A stretch of 64,000 nt of DNA from Zeus faber (Eukaryota; Chordata; Actinopteri; Zeiformes; Zeidae): contig OY482861.1 in NCBI GenBank assembly GCA_960531495.1, forward strand, positions 6,696,839 to 6,760,838. The letters run 5' to 3'. Numbering within the stretch: position 1 is the first letter of the stretch; each line of letters begins with the position of its first letter. The notes under the pieces were generated by a model that saw only the letters and a program-made list of their open reading frames with translations, was not told the DNA's origin and made no database searches. A program made the translations under genes and the position numbers. This document shows positions 12,297-24,520 of the stretch, one piece after another.

Positions 12297-13989
12297 AAAG
12301 CTTGTCCAGTTTAATCTGTTTGTCTATCTATATATTTATTTAATATTCTATGTAGAGGACCATATATCATCACACCAATGGGCTTCAGCGACTTGTCAAT
12401 ATAATTGGTGTATCCAAATACTGTAAGTCCCTGTTTGAAAAACAAAGATAATAGAAAACAACAGATTTTTATTATAGGTTGTAATTTACCAGTGTTTCTG
12501 GTCAGAGCTCTTTCCTGTTTAAACCGTATTTCCTTATACCACCATAAAGCCAGAGTCCAAGTCAATAACACTACTTAGTGATGTTGGGGCTGTTTTTGAT
12601 GCTAAAATGCAGTTTTCTCAACGGTTGCCAAACAATCATCACAGTATGTTTGTTTTCAGAGACTTTACCAGTCATGTTTGAAGTGAGTTTTTGAGAGCGG
12701 TCTGCATAAATCAAAGATATGAAATGATTCTGCATTCATCTTGTCTAGGTAGGAGTTACAATACATTTGTCCAGGAGTCGTACATTTCCCGAGGCTTTAA
12801 TTACGTGGAATCTAACTCCAGCTTTCAGATCTGTTCAAGCATCAACTAAACACCCAATCAGTTGGCCCGTGCACTATCAAAACAGTTTTCAAGCCATCTT
12901 GTGATTGAGGCGAATTACAGATTGGAGTCAATGTGTGTGTGTGTGTGTGCGTGCATGCGTGCGTGTGTGTGTGTGTGTGTTATCTAAATGATTTATTCTT
13001 AAAAAGACGGAAGGGGACTCAAATGCAGCGCACTGAAAAAAATAGAGGAATCCCTGATCCGGACATTGGAGAGTTTCTGGCAGATATAGAGACAATTAGA
13101 AATGAGAATGTTTTGATTTGGTTGTCTGTAAACCGTAGAGATTTTTATTAATGGGATGAAACCACAGAGTGCATAGTGGCATAGTGAATAGCGTTAAAAA
13201 AAAATGTGATTCAGAACCCAGTGTTATACTAAAAAATAAAAAACATTAATAAAGAGTAAATATTATATAAATTATTATTTATGTATTCATTTAATATTTC
13301 TGTTTCTTTTCTAGAACTGATTGAAAAAAAAATGCGCAATGAATTATGTAAAAAAAAAGCAGAAATGTGAAATTATTGCCAAATTCCATTAATTTTCTTA
13401 TGTGGTATTTCATGCCCTGACATTTTCACGGTTTAAGTGTTAAACATGTTGTAAGCACTGAGTTTAAAAATGTAAGTATGTAGGTGAGTAGTTAAGGAGC
13501 AAGTAATTGAGCGTCTGGGAGGGGAATGAACCCGTTGCCTCTGGAGGCAGATGCACGCATGGGTTTCATTGTTGGAGCTTGTTTGGCACGAGGCACCGCG
13601 CCACCATATTTTCCATTCCTCACTGTGTGACTCAACTCCCTTTGCCAGATTTTATCACAGCAAAAAAAGCAGCTGAAGCATCTGGAATGATGAAGGACTC
13701 CAGTGTTCCTCAGACTCCAGGTCTGGAGGAAAGGGAAAGATCTGACTTTGGGAAGACGACAAACCCAGCGTCTGTCATCGGAGAAGAAAGATAAACACGG
13801 TGATGTTTGAAGGCCCAACCTATTCACCTGCCCGCACTCCTCCCACGCTACAGTTTGTCTGCTCTTCATACCGATGCCAAAAAACACTAATGCCAAGTAT
13901 CAATCAGTGAGCGTTAAGTAAATGGAACATTAAGAGATGTCCACACATGTGTGGTCTTGTACAATGTATGGAGATTCCAGAATGCCAAG
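12297..13989. other. Non-coding DNA with a (TG)n run
   Basis: A TG/TGCG run lies at 12932-12980. A GC-richer patch at 13490-13900 has overlapping open frames on both strands (95 codons plus, 134 codons minus) but no recognisable domain. The rest is AT-rich. Confidence 0.5.
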
Positions 13990-14643
<654 letters not shown>

Positions 14644-15240
14644 TTGCCACATCCATCTGCAAAACTAAAGATATACAGTAAGTTTCAGGGTCTTGGGCGC
14701 CATGGGCTCATCGATGCAGGTGGGGAGCAAAGTCTAGCCTGTCTGGTTCAATCCCACAGAAGAGCTACTGGAGCACAAATGACTGAAAACGTTAATACTA
14801 GCTATGATAGAAAGGCGTCCCAACACACAGTGCATCGCAGCTTGCTGTGCATGGGGCTGTGAAGCTGATGACTGGTTAGAATGCCCATGCTGACCCCTGT
14901 CTAGCTCCAAAAGCATCTACAATGGGCACGCGAGCATCAGAACTGGACCATGGAGCAAAGAAAGATCATGTGGATGGCCGGGGGTTAGGGTCCGAGCCAA
15001 TCGAGTATCTGTGGGATGTGCTGGAACAACAAACCTGATCCATGGGGGCCCCCCCTCACAACTCACAGGACTTAAAGGATCTGCTGCTAACGTCTTGGTG
15101 CCAGATACCACAGGACACCTTCAGAGGTCTTGTTGAGTCCATGCCTCCACGGGTCACAGCTGTTTTGGCGGCAGGTGGGGGAGTTGCACCATATTAGTGG
15201 TTATTAGTGGTGGTTTTAATGTTGTGACTGATCGGTGTAT
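14644..15240 (+). pseudogene. Tc1-like transposase remnant, catalytic core deleted
   Basis: The plus-strand translation of about 14,650-14,980 matches the N-terminal DNA-binding and linker part of Tc1 transposases (VQSHRRAT, SQHTVHRSLL, RMPMLTPV, ERQNWTMEQ). From about 15,000 the text jumps to the C-terminal part (PIEYLWDVL, NSQDLKDLLLTSW, FRGLVESMPPR). The region between, which holds the first two catalytic aspartates, is missing. Several stops and shifts also interrupt the frame. The 3' inverted terminus lies at about 15,215-15,239 and ends atcggtgta. No matching 5' terminus is visible. Family knowledge: Tc1 enzymes cut and paste at TA. This copy cannot encode an active enzyme. Confidence 0.8.
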
Positions 15241-16214
15241 GTTATCACTTAGTCGAGCCTACATTGATCTTGTGGTTAGCAGTCCAAACACAAAACAAAA
15301 CGTTTTATTTTACAATGAAAATCTAAAAGAGACACTGCACATGAAAGTGTCATTTAGATGTTTAGACGTTTCTCAAATTATTTTCAAGACGAAACAAATT
15401 CAAAAACAGTCAAGACACACAAAGAACAACAACAAAACAGTTGGATCAAAGCCTCACTTCAAAGGCTACGTTTCTATTTTCCCTTCTATCCCTTAATTGT
15501 GTGATTGTAGGTGCTTACAAAGGGCTTCTGTGTGTTTGTTATTCAGTAAAAATGAGACGAAAGACCCAAATAATCCAATGTGTAGAGCTGAAAAAAGCAC
15601 AAATAAGGGCCCCAAATGTGTGGCCTGTTCTCTAAAGCACTAACTAACCACGTCTCCTTCCCCGCCCGTGAGCCCTGCTCCGCCTGGCGTCTGCTTGGAG
15701 TGGTCGTTGTAATTACAGGCGGTAGCTCAAACTCATTTCTTTTTATAAGTTTGGTGTATCTTAGGTTTTTAGGAGAGGCATTGTATAAAAAAGATATCCC
15801 TCTTTGCCTATATTACCACATTTTAGCATGTTAAGAGCTTTAGCTCAAGCGGCATTTGCTCAAGTTGCATTGGCTCGATGTGCATTAGCTCAAGATTTAA
15901 TGAAAAGATTTAATGAAAAAAATGCGTGAAAACATGTCAAGCTCTGCAAGGGATGCCTTAAATCCCAGATCTGCATTCCAGCATGTCTTAGCATACATAA
16001 GGCTGAGATTAAGGGTGAGAGCAATAAATTATATAAAAAAAATAATAATTAATAACACATTTCAACGTCTTTTCTGTGTATTATAACTCCCTTTCTTGAG
16101 TCCGGGTAAAATTAAATTGCCATTACTTCATAAATTCACTTTAAAAATATGTAATAATAATAATATCAATAATAATAATAATAATATTAAGAAGAATATT
16201 AATACAACAATATA
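15241..16214. other. Non-coding DNA with a short tandem repeat
   Basis: A 15-bp-period repeat occupies 15,843-15,894. Otherwise AT-rich with no recognisable gene. Confidence 0.5.
15843..15894. repeat. 15-bp minisatellite, about 3.5 copies
   Basis: Units start with gct at 15,843, 15,858, 15,873 and 15,888. They share the pattern gctcaag..gcattt with some substitutions. Confidence 0.8.
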
Positions 16215-18430
16215 ATAATAATAAATATAGCTGCAGGACAGCAATATACAGGGTCCAGTTTTGTAATCCGAAGTTCCGGAATCTGCGCTCTGTGGTTAAA
16301 TGTGGGACGTTTGGAGCGGACAGAGGGACTCTCTCCCACAGTGTCAGAGCAGGCGTCACTGAAAATCGCAGATTCTCTCTTTAACCACTCTCCTTTTGGG
16401 GAGATGAGGGCTGCACGAGGCTTGGGTTGGGAGGAGGGTGAATGAGCGCTAATCTCACAAACTAATTCAACTACGTTCATAAACATACAGACTCCAAATG
16501 CGAATGAAATTAAAGCAAAGGGTTGAAAAAGAAAGTAAAGGTTCGCTTTTACCCATTTAATGATGATTTCAGTGATAGAAAGTCAGGAGAGCGCCGCTTT
16601 TGGTACTGCATCGTAGACGGAATGAAGACGGACCGGTGTGAACTGACCAATCGACAAAATGACATGACACTTTCACGCCAATTTCGCGATGGTGACGTGT
16701 CGCTTCTGGTGTGGCCCAGGGACAGTTTTCAGAGTGTCTTTTACGCTGCGTGCTATCAAAGAAATATACGCTTCTGAGGACAACTGTCATGCTCCAGAGT
16801 AATAACCAATAACGTCACTGTCAGAACTGTTATTACACTTTACTGTGTACCAAACTGGAAGTATAGTATCATGGTGAAAGGGTAGGTGAGAAGTCCAAAT
16901 GGAGGATGAAGCATGACAGCTAGTGCAAGAAAAATGTTTTTTTGAGTAGTAGCCAGACGGAACAAGAGAAGGTCAAAATATCTAAATGTGTTTAAATGTG
17001 GTGCGGCATATAGGACTTGGTGTGTGACACAAATGAGGCCATCGCTACGTAATGTGAAGAAGCAACTTATTTTTCGGCATTACTGTATGTGGCGTAGCTG
17101 TTTTATCCAGGTCAATTTTGATAATGTTAGTGACCATATTGGTCTCCCTTTGGTGTCTCGGAAGTAGCCACCCTTTGTTCCTGGAGTCTCCAAACTGCAT
17201 CACACTGATGAAATGAGCCTCTTAACACCAGATGTGTTGAGAATCAACAGGTATATTTAAAGGAACTTCAAATTAAATCTATTAAATGTTGTCAGAGATT
17301 TTGCAGCAAATTCTAGAGCCATTTTTTCGGTCATTCTTTCTGAGGTTTTTGCAGTCCTTACATAAGAGTTTTGTCCAGTTTTCAGAGTTCAGAGGTTTCA
17401 GAAAGTATTTTAGTCCTTTTTTAAGAGGAGAGTGGCTGACCTCTAAAGCACCACGTTCTGCCCATCGATTCTTTGCTGCCTTGGAATTTGGGCTTCTATG
17501 AGGCATCTGGAAGGGAACCCAAAAACAAAAAAGAATACAAATATTCCCCCCAAAAAATACAAAAAATACATGTACCTTGTATTATGTAATTGATAATTGT
17601 TATTATTACCAGTAGTTATAATTTGGGAAGTTTGAATACATTGATATATCCGGAGTGTCTATAAATTCTAACAGTGATGTTATTGGGTTTTTATTTTGTG
17701 GAACTTGCTCTGGTGTGTGTCAGTTGTCCTCAGAAGTGTATATATTAATGATGTTTGATATGCTAAGCTTTGTTTAAGCCTCATTGTATTCTGGTAAAAT
17801 AATATCAGTCACTTTGAAACTTTGTATGGTTAAGAGTTTGTATCTTCTGTATTCCTTTAGTCCCATCGCGACTATATCTGACGGTATCGTGGTAAGGTTT
17901 GGGTTACTGACTAACGTGATCTGTGTACTCCATCAACATGCACATGCGCGTAACACTTTCTTCGTTGTAGCATACGACTATGTGTGGCGCCATCTTGGTG
18001 AGGTAGTCATTGTTGATCACAAAGTCTATCCACAATACTGAAGCACCAGTCTGCATGAAACTTGAACAACACCATGTTGGAACTGCCTCCAATAAAAATC
18101 GTATTCAGATTGTCTGTGGGTTCGTGGATCCGACTAATTGCTAGACTGCAATGCTATCATGTGACCAGTGCGAGCCGGCATATGTGCATGCATACATGTT
18201 TTGGTGATGATAAAAAATACAGTTGTTTACTAAATTATTCCACAATAATGGACCGATCTGGATCAAACTTATGTGGGGAATACATGAGATCCATAGACTA
18301 CTGAGGTCAGGTTTTCATTAATGATAACTACAGGGGTCCAGCCCCGAAGAAATTGTAGTAGTAATAATAATAATAATAATAATAATAGTAATAATAAAAA
18401 TATTATTAATAATAATAATGATAATACTAA
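16215..18430. mobile_element. Dispersed repeat family A, copy 1 (unclassified)
   Basis: The clearest part, 17,520-18,130, aligns with 34,900-35,580 over long blocks, for example ccttgtattatgtaattg and tgtgtcagttgtcctcagaa. Both copies end with cagattgtctgtgggttcgt. A shared opening block aatttagctgcagg/aatatagctgcagg lies near 16,225 and 34,395. Copy 1 is longer in its middle, which suggests an insertion or a deletion in copy 2. It is flanked by AAT-rich runs at both ends. No coding domain is visible, so I leave the class open. Confidence 0.6.
18357..18420. repeat. (AAT)n microsatellite
   Basis: An imperfect TAA run at the 3' end of the dispersed repeat. Confidence 0.9.
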
Positions 18431-18989
18431 TAAATGTATAAACTGGGGGCTCATAAATTAATAACTGGGTTATAGAGCAGTCTACATGAGGAGAATGGTT
18501 TTAAGTGTGTTTGTAGCAATGGCTGACAGAAGAGGAAAGATGGTGCACAGGCGACATTATAATCTAAACTTCGGGCCTGCTTCAATTGATACTGTGTAAA
18601 ATAGTTCAGTGAGACAGCACCCGTTAAATGCTCTCCTGGTCTCTTGAGCAACAATCTGCAATCTGTGCAGCTCTCCTGCTTCCCAAAGATAGTGATCATT
18701 TGCCTTTTTGAGTAATATTTCAATGCATCTTTGAAAGCCAATAATCAGTATATGAGTTTCAAATTATTGTATTAATACCTAACTAGCACTTTCTTTTATC
18801 AATTCTTTATTTGATGATTTGGAAGAAGATTGCAGTCAATAGATACAATCATTTATTGCATATGTGGTTTCATCAGTGTTTTTGTTTAATAATGATAAAA
18901 TAGATTTGATTTTATTTATTAATTCATTTGAGTAAAGTTCGGTATTAATGACCTTATTCTTGCCCGGTGTAGAGGTTACCTATTGTAAA
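18431..18989. other. Non-coding sequence, no gene seen
   Basis: A 96-codon minus-strand frame (18,451-18,741) shows no recognisable motif. Otherwise AT-rich. Confidence 0.5.
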
Positions 18990-19280
18990 ATCATGTTTTC
19001 TCAACATTAATAAAGGGGTCTGTGTTAGGTCCCTTATAGTTCACTGTACAGTGTATATATTACCAATGTGTGCTCAGCAGTTATATCAGCATATATTCAG
19101 TTAAATACACTAAAATACCGCTTTTATAATATTTCACAGAGGCTTCCCATCCTTCATACTTATTGCAGAGGGTGCTTAGAACGGAGAGCTACATTCTACT
19201 GTTATGCTGATGATGCTAACCTCTCCCTGAAGATCACCCAAGTGCCCAGTGCTGCTGTGCCCAACTTGGGGAAATTAGTG
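18990..19280 (+). pseudogene. LINE reverse transcriptase fragment (L2/CR1/Rex1 group)
   Basis: Plus-strand translation gives GSVLGPL with a stop in the following FTVY, then after a degenerate stretch FYCYADDANLSLKI at about 19,195-19,235. These are motifs B' and C of a non-LTR reverse transcriptase, whose catalytic YADD box survives here. The distance between them is compressed and stop-containing, so the fragment is dead. Assignment to a specific clade is uncertain. Confidence 0.6.
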
Positions 19281-19520
19281 TTGCAACTTCTTCTAGCCAA
19301 TGATTGGCAACTTCCCATAAGCCACCTCACCTTTTCTGAGCAGAGCAATGTCGTTTCTATGGTGGAGAGTAATCGTCGCACCAATATTGGAGGAACTTTT
19401 GAAAAGTGGAAAGTGTTGAAAGCATTGAAAGAATCTGAGATTGATAGAATAGGATACCACTATATCAATCCTTGGGATCAAATTCAGGATGCAGAGCTGG
19501 CAATGTTTCTGTTGTACTAG
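19281..19520 (+). pseudogene. Fragment of an element-associated protein (RTNIG..FEKWK..AELAMFLL module)
   Basis: The same open frame (19,068-19,520) continues from the reverse transcriptase piece into a stretch with RRTNIGGTFEKWKVLKALK and a later DAELAMFLLY. This pattern resembles a short helical module in many fish transposon-associated predicted proteins. I recall it only loosely, so the identification is tentative. About 17 residues (ESEIDRIG...) between the two halves look inserted. Its join to LINE sequence is probably a chance frame fusion. Confidence 0.35.
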
Positions 19521-20099
19521 TAACCTCGATTGATATATTAAGAGCAGAAGCAATTAAAGGATTTGGTTCTTTAACATTTCTGGCAGAAAATGCTGCAGAA
19601 AAGCCTGAAATTAAGCCCTTCTCTGTCATCTTTTCATAGCAAGTTGTCAGAGTCAAGCCCTGCTTATAAGTGTGGGCTATTGATCAAGAAAAGCATTTTC
19701 AGCTCCATGTTCGGCATCTGTGCTTTGTCTGTGTTGCTAAGGCAACCTCACATATGTTGCAGTGAGCACATGTGGGTCATAGAAGGTGAATGAGCCTTGT
19801 GGAGCTATGAGGTTGCATAATGTAAACAAAAGCTTCTTTCCCACATGGAATCCATAACAATTCTTGTTAAAAATATCCAGCAAGGCAGTAGGTAGTCATT
19901 CGCTCACTTGCCTCCTTTCACGGAGAAGTTCCGTATGGAGTCTGTTTCCACATAGATGACTGTTACGGATACATTACGTAATGGGTTAGAGTTAGTATGT
20001 TATGTCCAGTGTAGATGCGATATTTAGACAATCTGTCAGCAACGGACATATAATCAGAATCAGTAACATTTTTTTCCCTGGCTCTCAGAGACCAGCGCT
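19521..20099. other. Non-coding sequence, no gene seen
   Basis: No recognisable gene or element up to the truncated end of the chromovirus. Confidence 0.5.
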
Positions 20100-20170
20100 T
20101 TGGTTTCCACCACCCATCTTCCCGCCCTCCCTCCTCCATTCACAGCCGTACCGGTATTTTAGTACTCGTC

Positions 20171-20290
20171 GGAGACCCCGTCCATCTCCACGTCCTCCGC
20201 TAAATGGGCCACGTGATCCTCATCGGAGTAGTTGGAGACCCGTCCATCTCCTCGTCCTCCGCTAAATGGGCCACGTCCTCATCGGAGGAG
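20171..20290. repeat. 63-bp tandem duplication at the chromovirus 3' end
   Basis: Two units begin ggagacc at 20,171 and 20,234. They share cgtcctccgctaaatgggcc and differ by small indels. Confidence 0.85.
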
Positions 20291-22200
20291 GGACCCCCAG
20301 GGTCGACATCCTCCGCCTCTGAAACATCGCTGGAGGACGCAGACAAGAGAGGTGGTGGGGTCTGCGGTCGGGAGGGTTGACCCGGTCTGGAGGGCTGGTC
20401 TGGAGGGCTGGTCTGGAGGGCTGGTCAGGATGGCGCTGATGGAACCTCCTGATGAGGGTTTGGTCCAGAATGTGCCTCGCAGGGACCCAGGACCTCTCCT
20501 CCGGGCCGTAACCCTCCCAATCCACCAGGTACTGCAGGCCTCTCCCACGCCGGCGGGAACGTAGGAGACGGCGGACAGAGAAGGCAGGACCCCCGTCAAT
20601 GAAGTGCGGAGGAGGTGGGGGAGGCGCCAAGGGGACCAGAGCACTCTCCCGGACTGGCTTGACCTTGGACACGTGGAAGGTGGGATGGACGCGCTTGGAC
20701 CTGGGGAGCTTGAGCCGCACTGCCACTGGGTTGACAACCTTCTCGATCTTGAATGGGCCAATGAACCGAGGAGCTAGCTTCTTAGAGTCCACCTTCAGGG
20801 GGAGGTCCCGGGTGGAGAGCCAGACCTTCTGGCCCGGCTGGTACTCCGGGGCCTGGGAGCGGCGACAGTTGGCGGCAGAGGCGTTGCGGCCAGCGGCTCG
20901 GAGGAGGGCGGCCCGGGCCCGGGTCCAGGTTCTGCGGCAGCGGTGAATGAAGGCCTGGACGGATGGGCAGGAAGCCTCCTTCTCAAGGGCCGGGAACAGA
21001 GGGGGGGAGAGGCCTGTGGCCGAAATGGTCAGGGTGTTGTGGGCATATTCCACCCACAAAAGCTGCTCGGACCAGGACGACGGGTGTTGTGATGTCATGC
21101 AGCGAAGGGCTGTCTCCATCTCCTGGTTCTTCTGCTCTGTTTGGCCGGTTTAGCTGTTTGACTGGGGGTGGTACCCTGAAGAGAGGCTGACGGTGGCCCC
21201 CAGGAGCGCACAGAACTCCCTCCAAAAGACATAGGCGAACTGGGGACCCCGGTCGGATACAACATCTACCGGGATGCCATGGAGGCGGACGACGTGATAC
21301 AATAATAGCCTGGCGGTGCCCTTAGCCGACGGGAGCTTCGGTAGAGGCACGAAGTGAGCCATCTTGCTAAACCGGTCCACCACGGTCAGGATGGTAGTGT
21401 TGCCGCTAGACGGTGGCAGACCGGTAACGAAGTCCACGGAGATGTGAGACCAGGGGTGATGAGGAATCGGCAGTGGGTGTAGGAGACCAGCAGGAGCAAG
21501 AAGAGAGGCAGGCATTGACGAACCCTCGGACGTCCTCACCCAGGGAAGGCCACCAGAAGCGACGCTGGATGACCTCCTTCGTCCGCTGGATCCCCGGGTG
21601 GCAGGTGAGTCGGGAGTTGTGGGCCCACTGGAGAACCTCGGACCAGAGGTCAGGCAGGACGAACAGACGGTCGGGCGGACATGCGCTGGGTCCAGGTTGG
21701 TCCTGGCTGGCGGCTCTGACCCTTTCTTCCACCTCCCAGGTGAGTGTGGCAAATAGACGGGAGGACGGTAGAATGGTGTTAGGGTCAGCAGCATCTTCCT
21801 CCTCCTCTTGGAACTGCCGGGACAGGGCGTCAGATTTGATATTGCGTGACCCCGGCCGATAGGAGAGGGAAAAATTGAACCTTGTTAGGAAGAGCGCCCA
21901 ACGGGCTTGACGGGAGTTCAGTCTCCTCGCGGACTGGATATACTCAGGGTTCTTGTGGTCGGTCCGCTCCCTCTAGCCAGTGTCGCCACTCCTCCAGGGC
22001 CAATTTGACGGCGAGAAGCTCCCTATTCCCGTAGTCGTAGTTCCTCTCGGCCGGGGTTAAACGCCTGGAGAAGAAGGCGCAGGGATGAAGCTTCTGGTCG
22101 GAGGCGGTTCTCTGGGACAGAGCAGCTCCGACTCCCACGTCGGATGCGTCCACTTCAACCACGAACTGGCCAGCAACTCGGGGTTGTGTGCTGGGTCCAT
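20262..22200 (-). pseudogene. pol: Broken chromovirus pol: RNase H, integrase, chromodomain
   Basis: The minus strand shows RNase H (about 22,165-21,950: [47 protein letters not shown]). After a frame change near 21,955 comes the integrase zinc-binding part ([16 protein letters not shown]; about 21,640-21,510). After a second change near 21,500 comes the integrase core ([18 protein letters not shown]; 21,460-21,150) with two catalytic aspartates. An in-frame TAA at about 21,150 follows YHPQSNS. The integrase C-terminal part and the chromodomain ([21 protein letters not shown]) run to 20,262. At least three breaks make it non-functional. Polymerase motifs are absent because of the internal deletion. 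Confidence 0.88.
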
Positions 22201-22217
22201 TGTTGGCCAGTTTGTAC

Positions 22218-22624
22218 TGTAACGGGTGTGGTTAGGACCCAATTGCAGCACAAAGACAGGCAGGGATATTTGGTAATGTCTTTTATTTGTAGAGCAGATG
22301 GAAGACAGGCAGGGAGCAGGCAGGATACATCATCGGGGACAGGCAGGTTCGATAACGAGGAGTGCAGACAGAAGACAGGCGGAGGGGCAGGCAGGATACG
22401 TGGTCGGAGCGAGGCAGAGTCGGTAGCAGGGAATCAGTCCGGAGAACGCTGGAGAGTCTGGTGCAAGCATCAAAGACAAACTGGCGATGGGTGGCTGGTG
22501 AGAGAGGCATATATAGGGGTTAGATTACAGATCGGGAACAGCTGTGTGCGCAGGTGAATGGAGTTGGACTAATGGGACAGGTAAGGAGAGGGAGGGGAAG
22601 TAGAAGAAGGCGGAGATCATGACA
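22218..22624 (-). mobile_element. 5' LTR of the chromovirus
   Basis: Read on minus, it begins TGTCATGATC at 22,624 and ends CCGTTACA at 22,218, about 407 bp. It contains a TATA-like tatatatg (about 22,507) and a poly(A) signal aataaa (about 22,283). The leader and an ATGGACCCAGCA gag-like start follow at about 22,200. Inference: this LTR belongs to the same insertion as the pol remnant. Confidence 0.8.
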
Positions 22625-23479
22625 TTCTCGAGGAAACCTTTTGTTTAATCATAAGAAAAAGGGTTGTGGAGTCACGGAATACATATAGAGGTGTTACATA
22701 ATGAGAATTACACAGTTTAGAATCTCTAATCTGTGACGTTTACACTGAATATCACCAATATTAGACATTAACTCTAATTTCTGCCCATATTCTCCAATTT
22801 TAAATAAATGTAACATGAAAGGGGTCAAATTATAAAAGACCTTGAGTTGACAAGCAGGTCAGAAAGCAAAATAAATACTGAATGAAATACAGCAAACATT
22901 TCATGGTCAAAATAAATAAAAATCTGTGCCACTTCAGCCTGGAGATAGCAATGAATATTACATGTCCAATTTGAGGGACCAGCTGCAATTAAGTTGAAAC
23001 CAGTTTTGTTGCTTGCTATTACCTGCCACATGTCTAAATGTTGGTCAAAAAAAGCACTTCTGACAGACAACACTTAGATTTACTTTAAAATTATCTTTAT
23101 TTATTTTGCATCGTTTGAGGTTGTCATCTGGGCTCTACTGCTCATCACTCCAAGCAAGGTGTACAGCAAACACAGCTTTACTTAGTGTTTTGGAAATATA
23201 GGAGTAATGTACTTGAATCCCCCATTGGAAAGAACAGTAGAGCCCGACACATGGATGCAGGGGAGATGGAGGGAGCACAACAATGCAGCAAAGCAGCCAG
23301 AGCAAGAGGGATTGGTTTTTTTTGTTCGTTTTTTTCCTATGCTTCTACAGATACAACCTTCATGAACATCGTTCGGAAAACCACTTTGGAACCCTATCAC
23401 TGATCTGCAGCTACTCACAAATATGAGGCTGATTTATGTAAGCTTGAAAGTCCTTGAGCTTTAGGATTGCAGTCTTGTG
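22625..23479. other. Non-coding sequence, no gene seen
   Basis: AT-rich with no recognisable coding signal. A short T-rich tract lies near 23,315. Confidence 0.5.
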
Positions 23480-24520
23480 CTGAGGAAGTGTTTGTTCAGT
23501 CTCTTCTTGAAGGCATTAACAATACTTGATGTGACGTCTCCGACAACAGCGGGTGGAACGTTGTTCCATGTTGTTACAGCAGAGTAGAGAAAGCTCCCGT
23601 TAAGGCATTTGGTGTTTGCCCTGGGGGGTGACAAGACATGGTTTGGTGGTAGCCTACGGGTGGTTCAACCTGGGACATGAGCTGAGTGTAGCAGTGCTTT
23701 CAGGTCTGCTGAACAGTTGGAGCAAACGTTCAGCAATGGCTCAGCTTGGTGATGGCATAATCCTTTAAGGCATAGGCCTCACCCACAATGATCATCTTTA
23801 GTGCCTTTTTCTGAATGATACCTAGTTGCCTAAGAGTGGTTTGTGAAGCATTCATCCAGGCAAGGCAGGAGTACTGCATGATGCTCTTGACCTGGGTTTT
23901 GTAGACGTTGGCTCTGCCTCTAGGATCAAGCTTGTTGGCCAAATGCTGCAATGCTCTGAGGCGTTGTCCAGCACACTTGCAGATGTTAGACAGATGCCTG
24001 GTCCACTGGAGTTTTATGTCAATGCATAGTCCTAGAACGTCCATCTGCTCACTGAGTTGGATTTTAGTGCTCCCAAAGACGGGTTCAGGACAAGATGGAT
24101 TCCTCTTTCTTGACAGGATCATTGCCTTACACTTGCTGGGCTCAAAGGTGACCCTCCAGGTATCAGCCAACTTTCTGGTGTTGTTCAGATTTTGTTTAGG
24201 CTTGCTGCGACCTCAGGTCCATTTGATGGTGTTATGGGTGCGAAGATGGTGGAATTTTCTGCGTAAAGAAACATGTTGTTCTCACATTGTTCCACAACAT
24301 CATCTATGAAGATGGGGAATAATAATGGGCCGAGAATGGATCCCTGAGGTACTGATGCATTGATGGGGCATGGTGATGAAGACTGACCAGAGAGCACAAC
24401 TCTGATGGATCTTCCTTGAAGGTAATTCTGTAGCCATATATGCAGTCTAGTTCTGCCCTTTGACGTAAGCTTTACACAAAGGCCATTGTGCCAGACCTGG
24501 TTGAATAAGCCTTAATGCAC
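23480..24520 (-). pseudogene. LINE reverse transcriptase fragment (Jockey/L2-type)
   Basis: Minus-strand translation reads FNQVWHNGLCVKL (about 24,510-24,470), VPQGSILGPLLFPIFIDD (about 24,355-24,300), FLYAENSTIF (about 24,270), then, after a frame change near 24,185, RVTFEPSKCKAMILSRK and the thumb region QLSEQMDVLGLCID ... MQYSCLAWMNAS. A C-terminal tail runs to about 23,480. Motif B' and the YADD position are recognisable, but YADD reads YAEN, so the catalytic aspartates are lost. Endonuclease and 5' parts are missing. This 5'-truncated LINE remnant has no activity expected. Confidence 0.8.

Larger units (their letters stand above)
20100..22624 (-). mobile_element. Ty3/gypsy chromovirus, internally deleted, no 3' LTR seen
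   Basis: In minus-strand order: a 5' LTR (22,624-22,218), a short leader, the first codons of gag, then directly RNase H, integrase and a chromodomain. Most of gag, the protease and the reverse transcriptase are absent. The 3' end runs into a 63-bp tandem duplication (20,171-20,290), and no 3' LTR is visible. Family knowledge: chromoviruses of fish carry an integrase C-terminal chromodomain that can guide integration to chromatin. This copy has frameshifts and an in-frame stop and is inactive. Confidence 0.85.

Noticed and set aside
13507-13896. Host exon at the GC-richer patch
   Set aside because: Open frames exist on both strands, but neither has convincing splice sites or a recognisable motif.
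20599-20946. Plus-strand frame opposite the chromodomain
   Set aside because: It is a shadow of the GC-rich minus-strand integrase and chromodomain frame.
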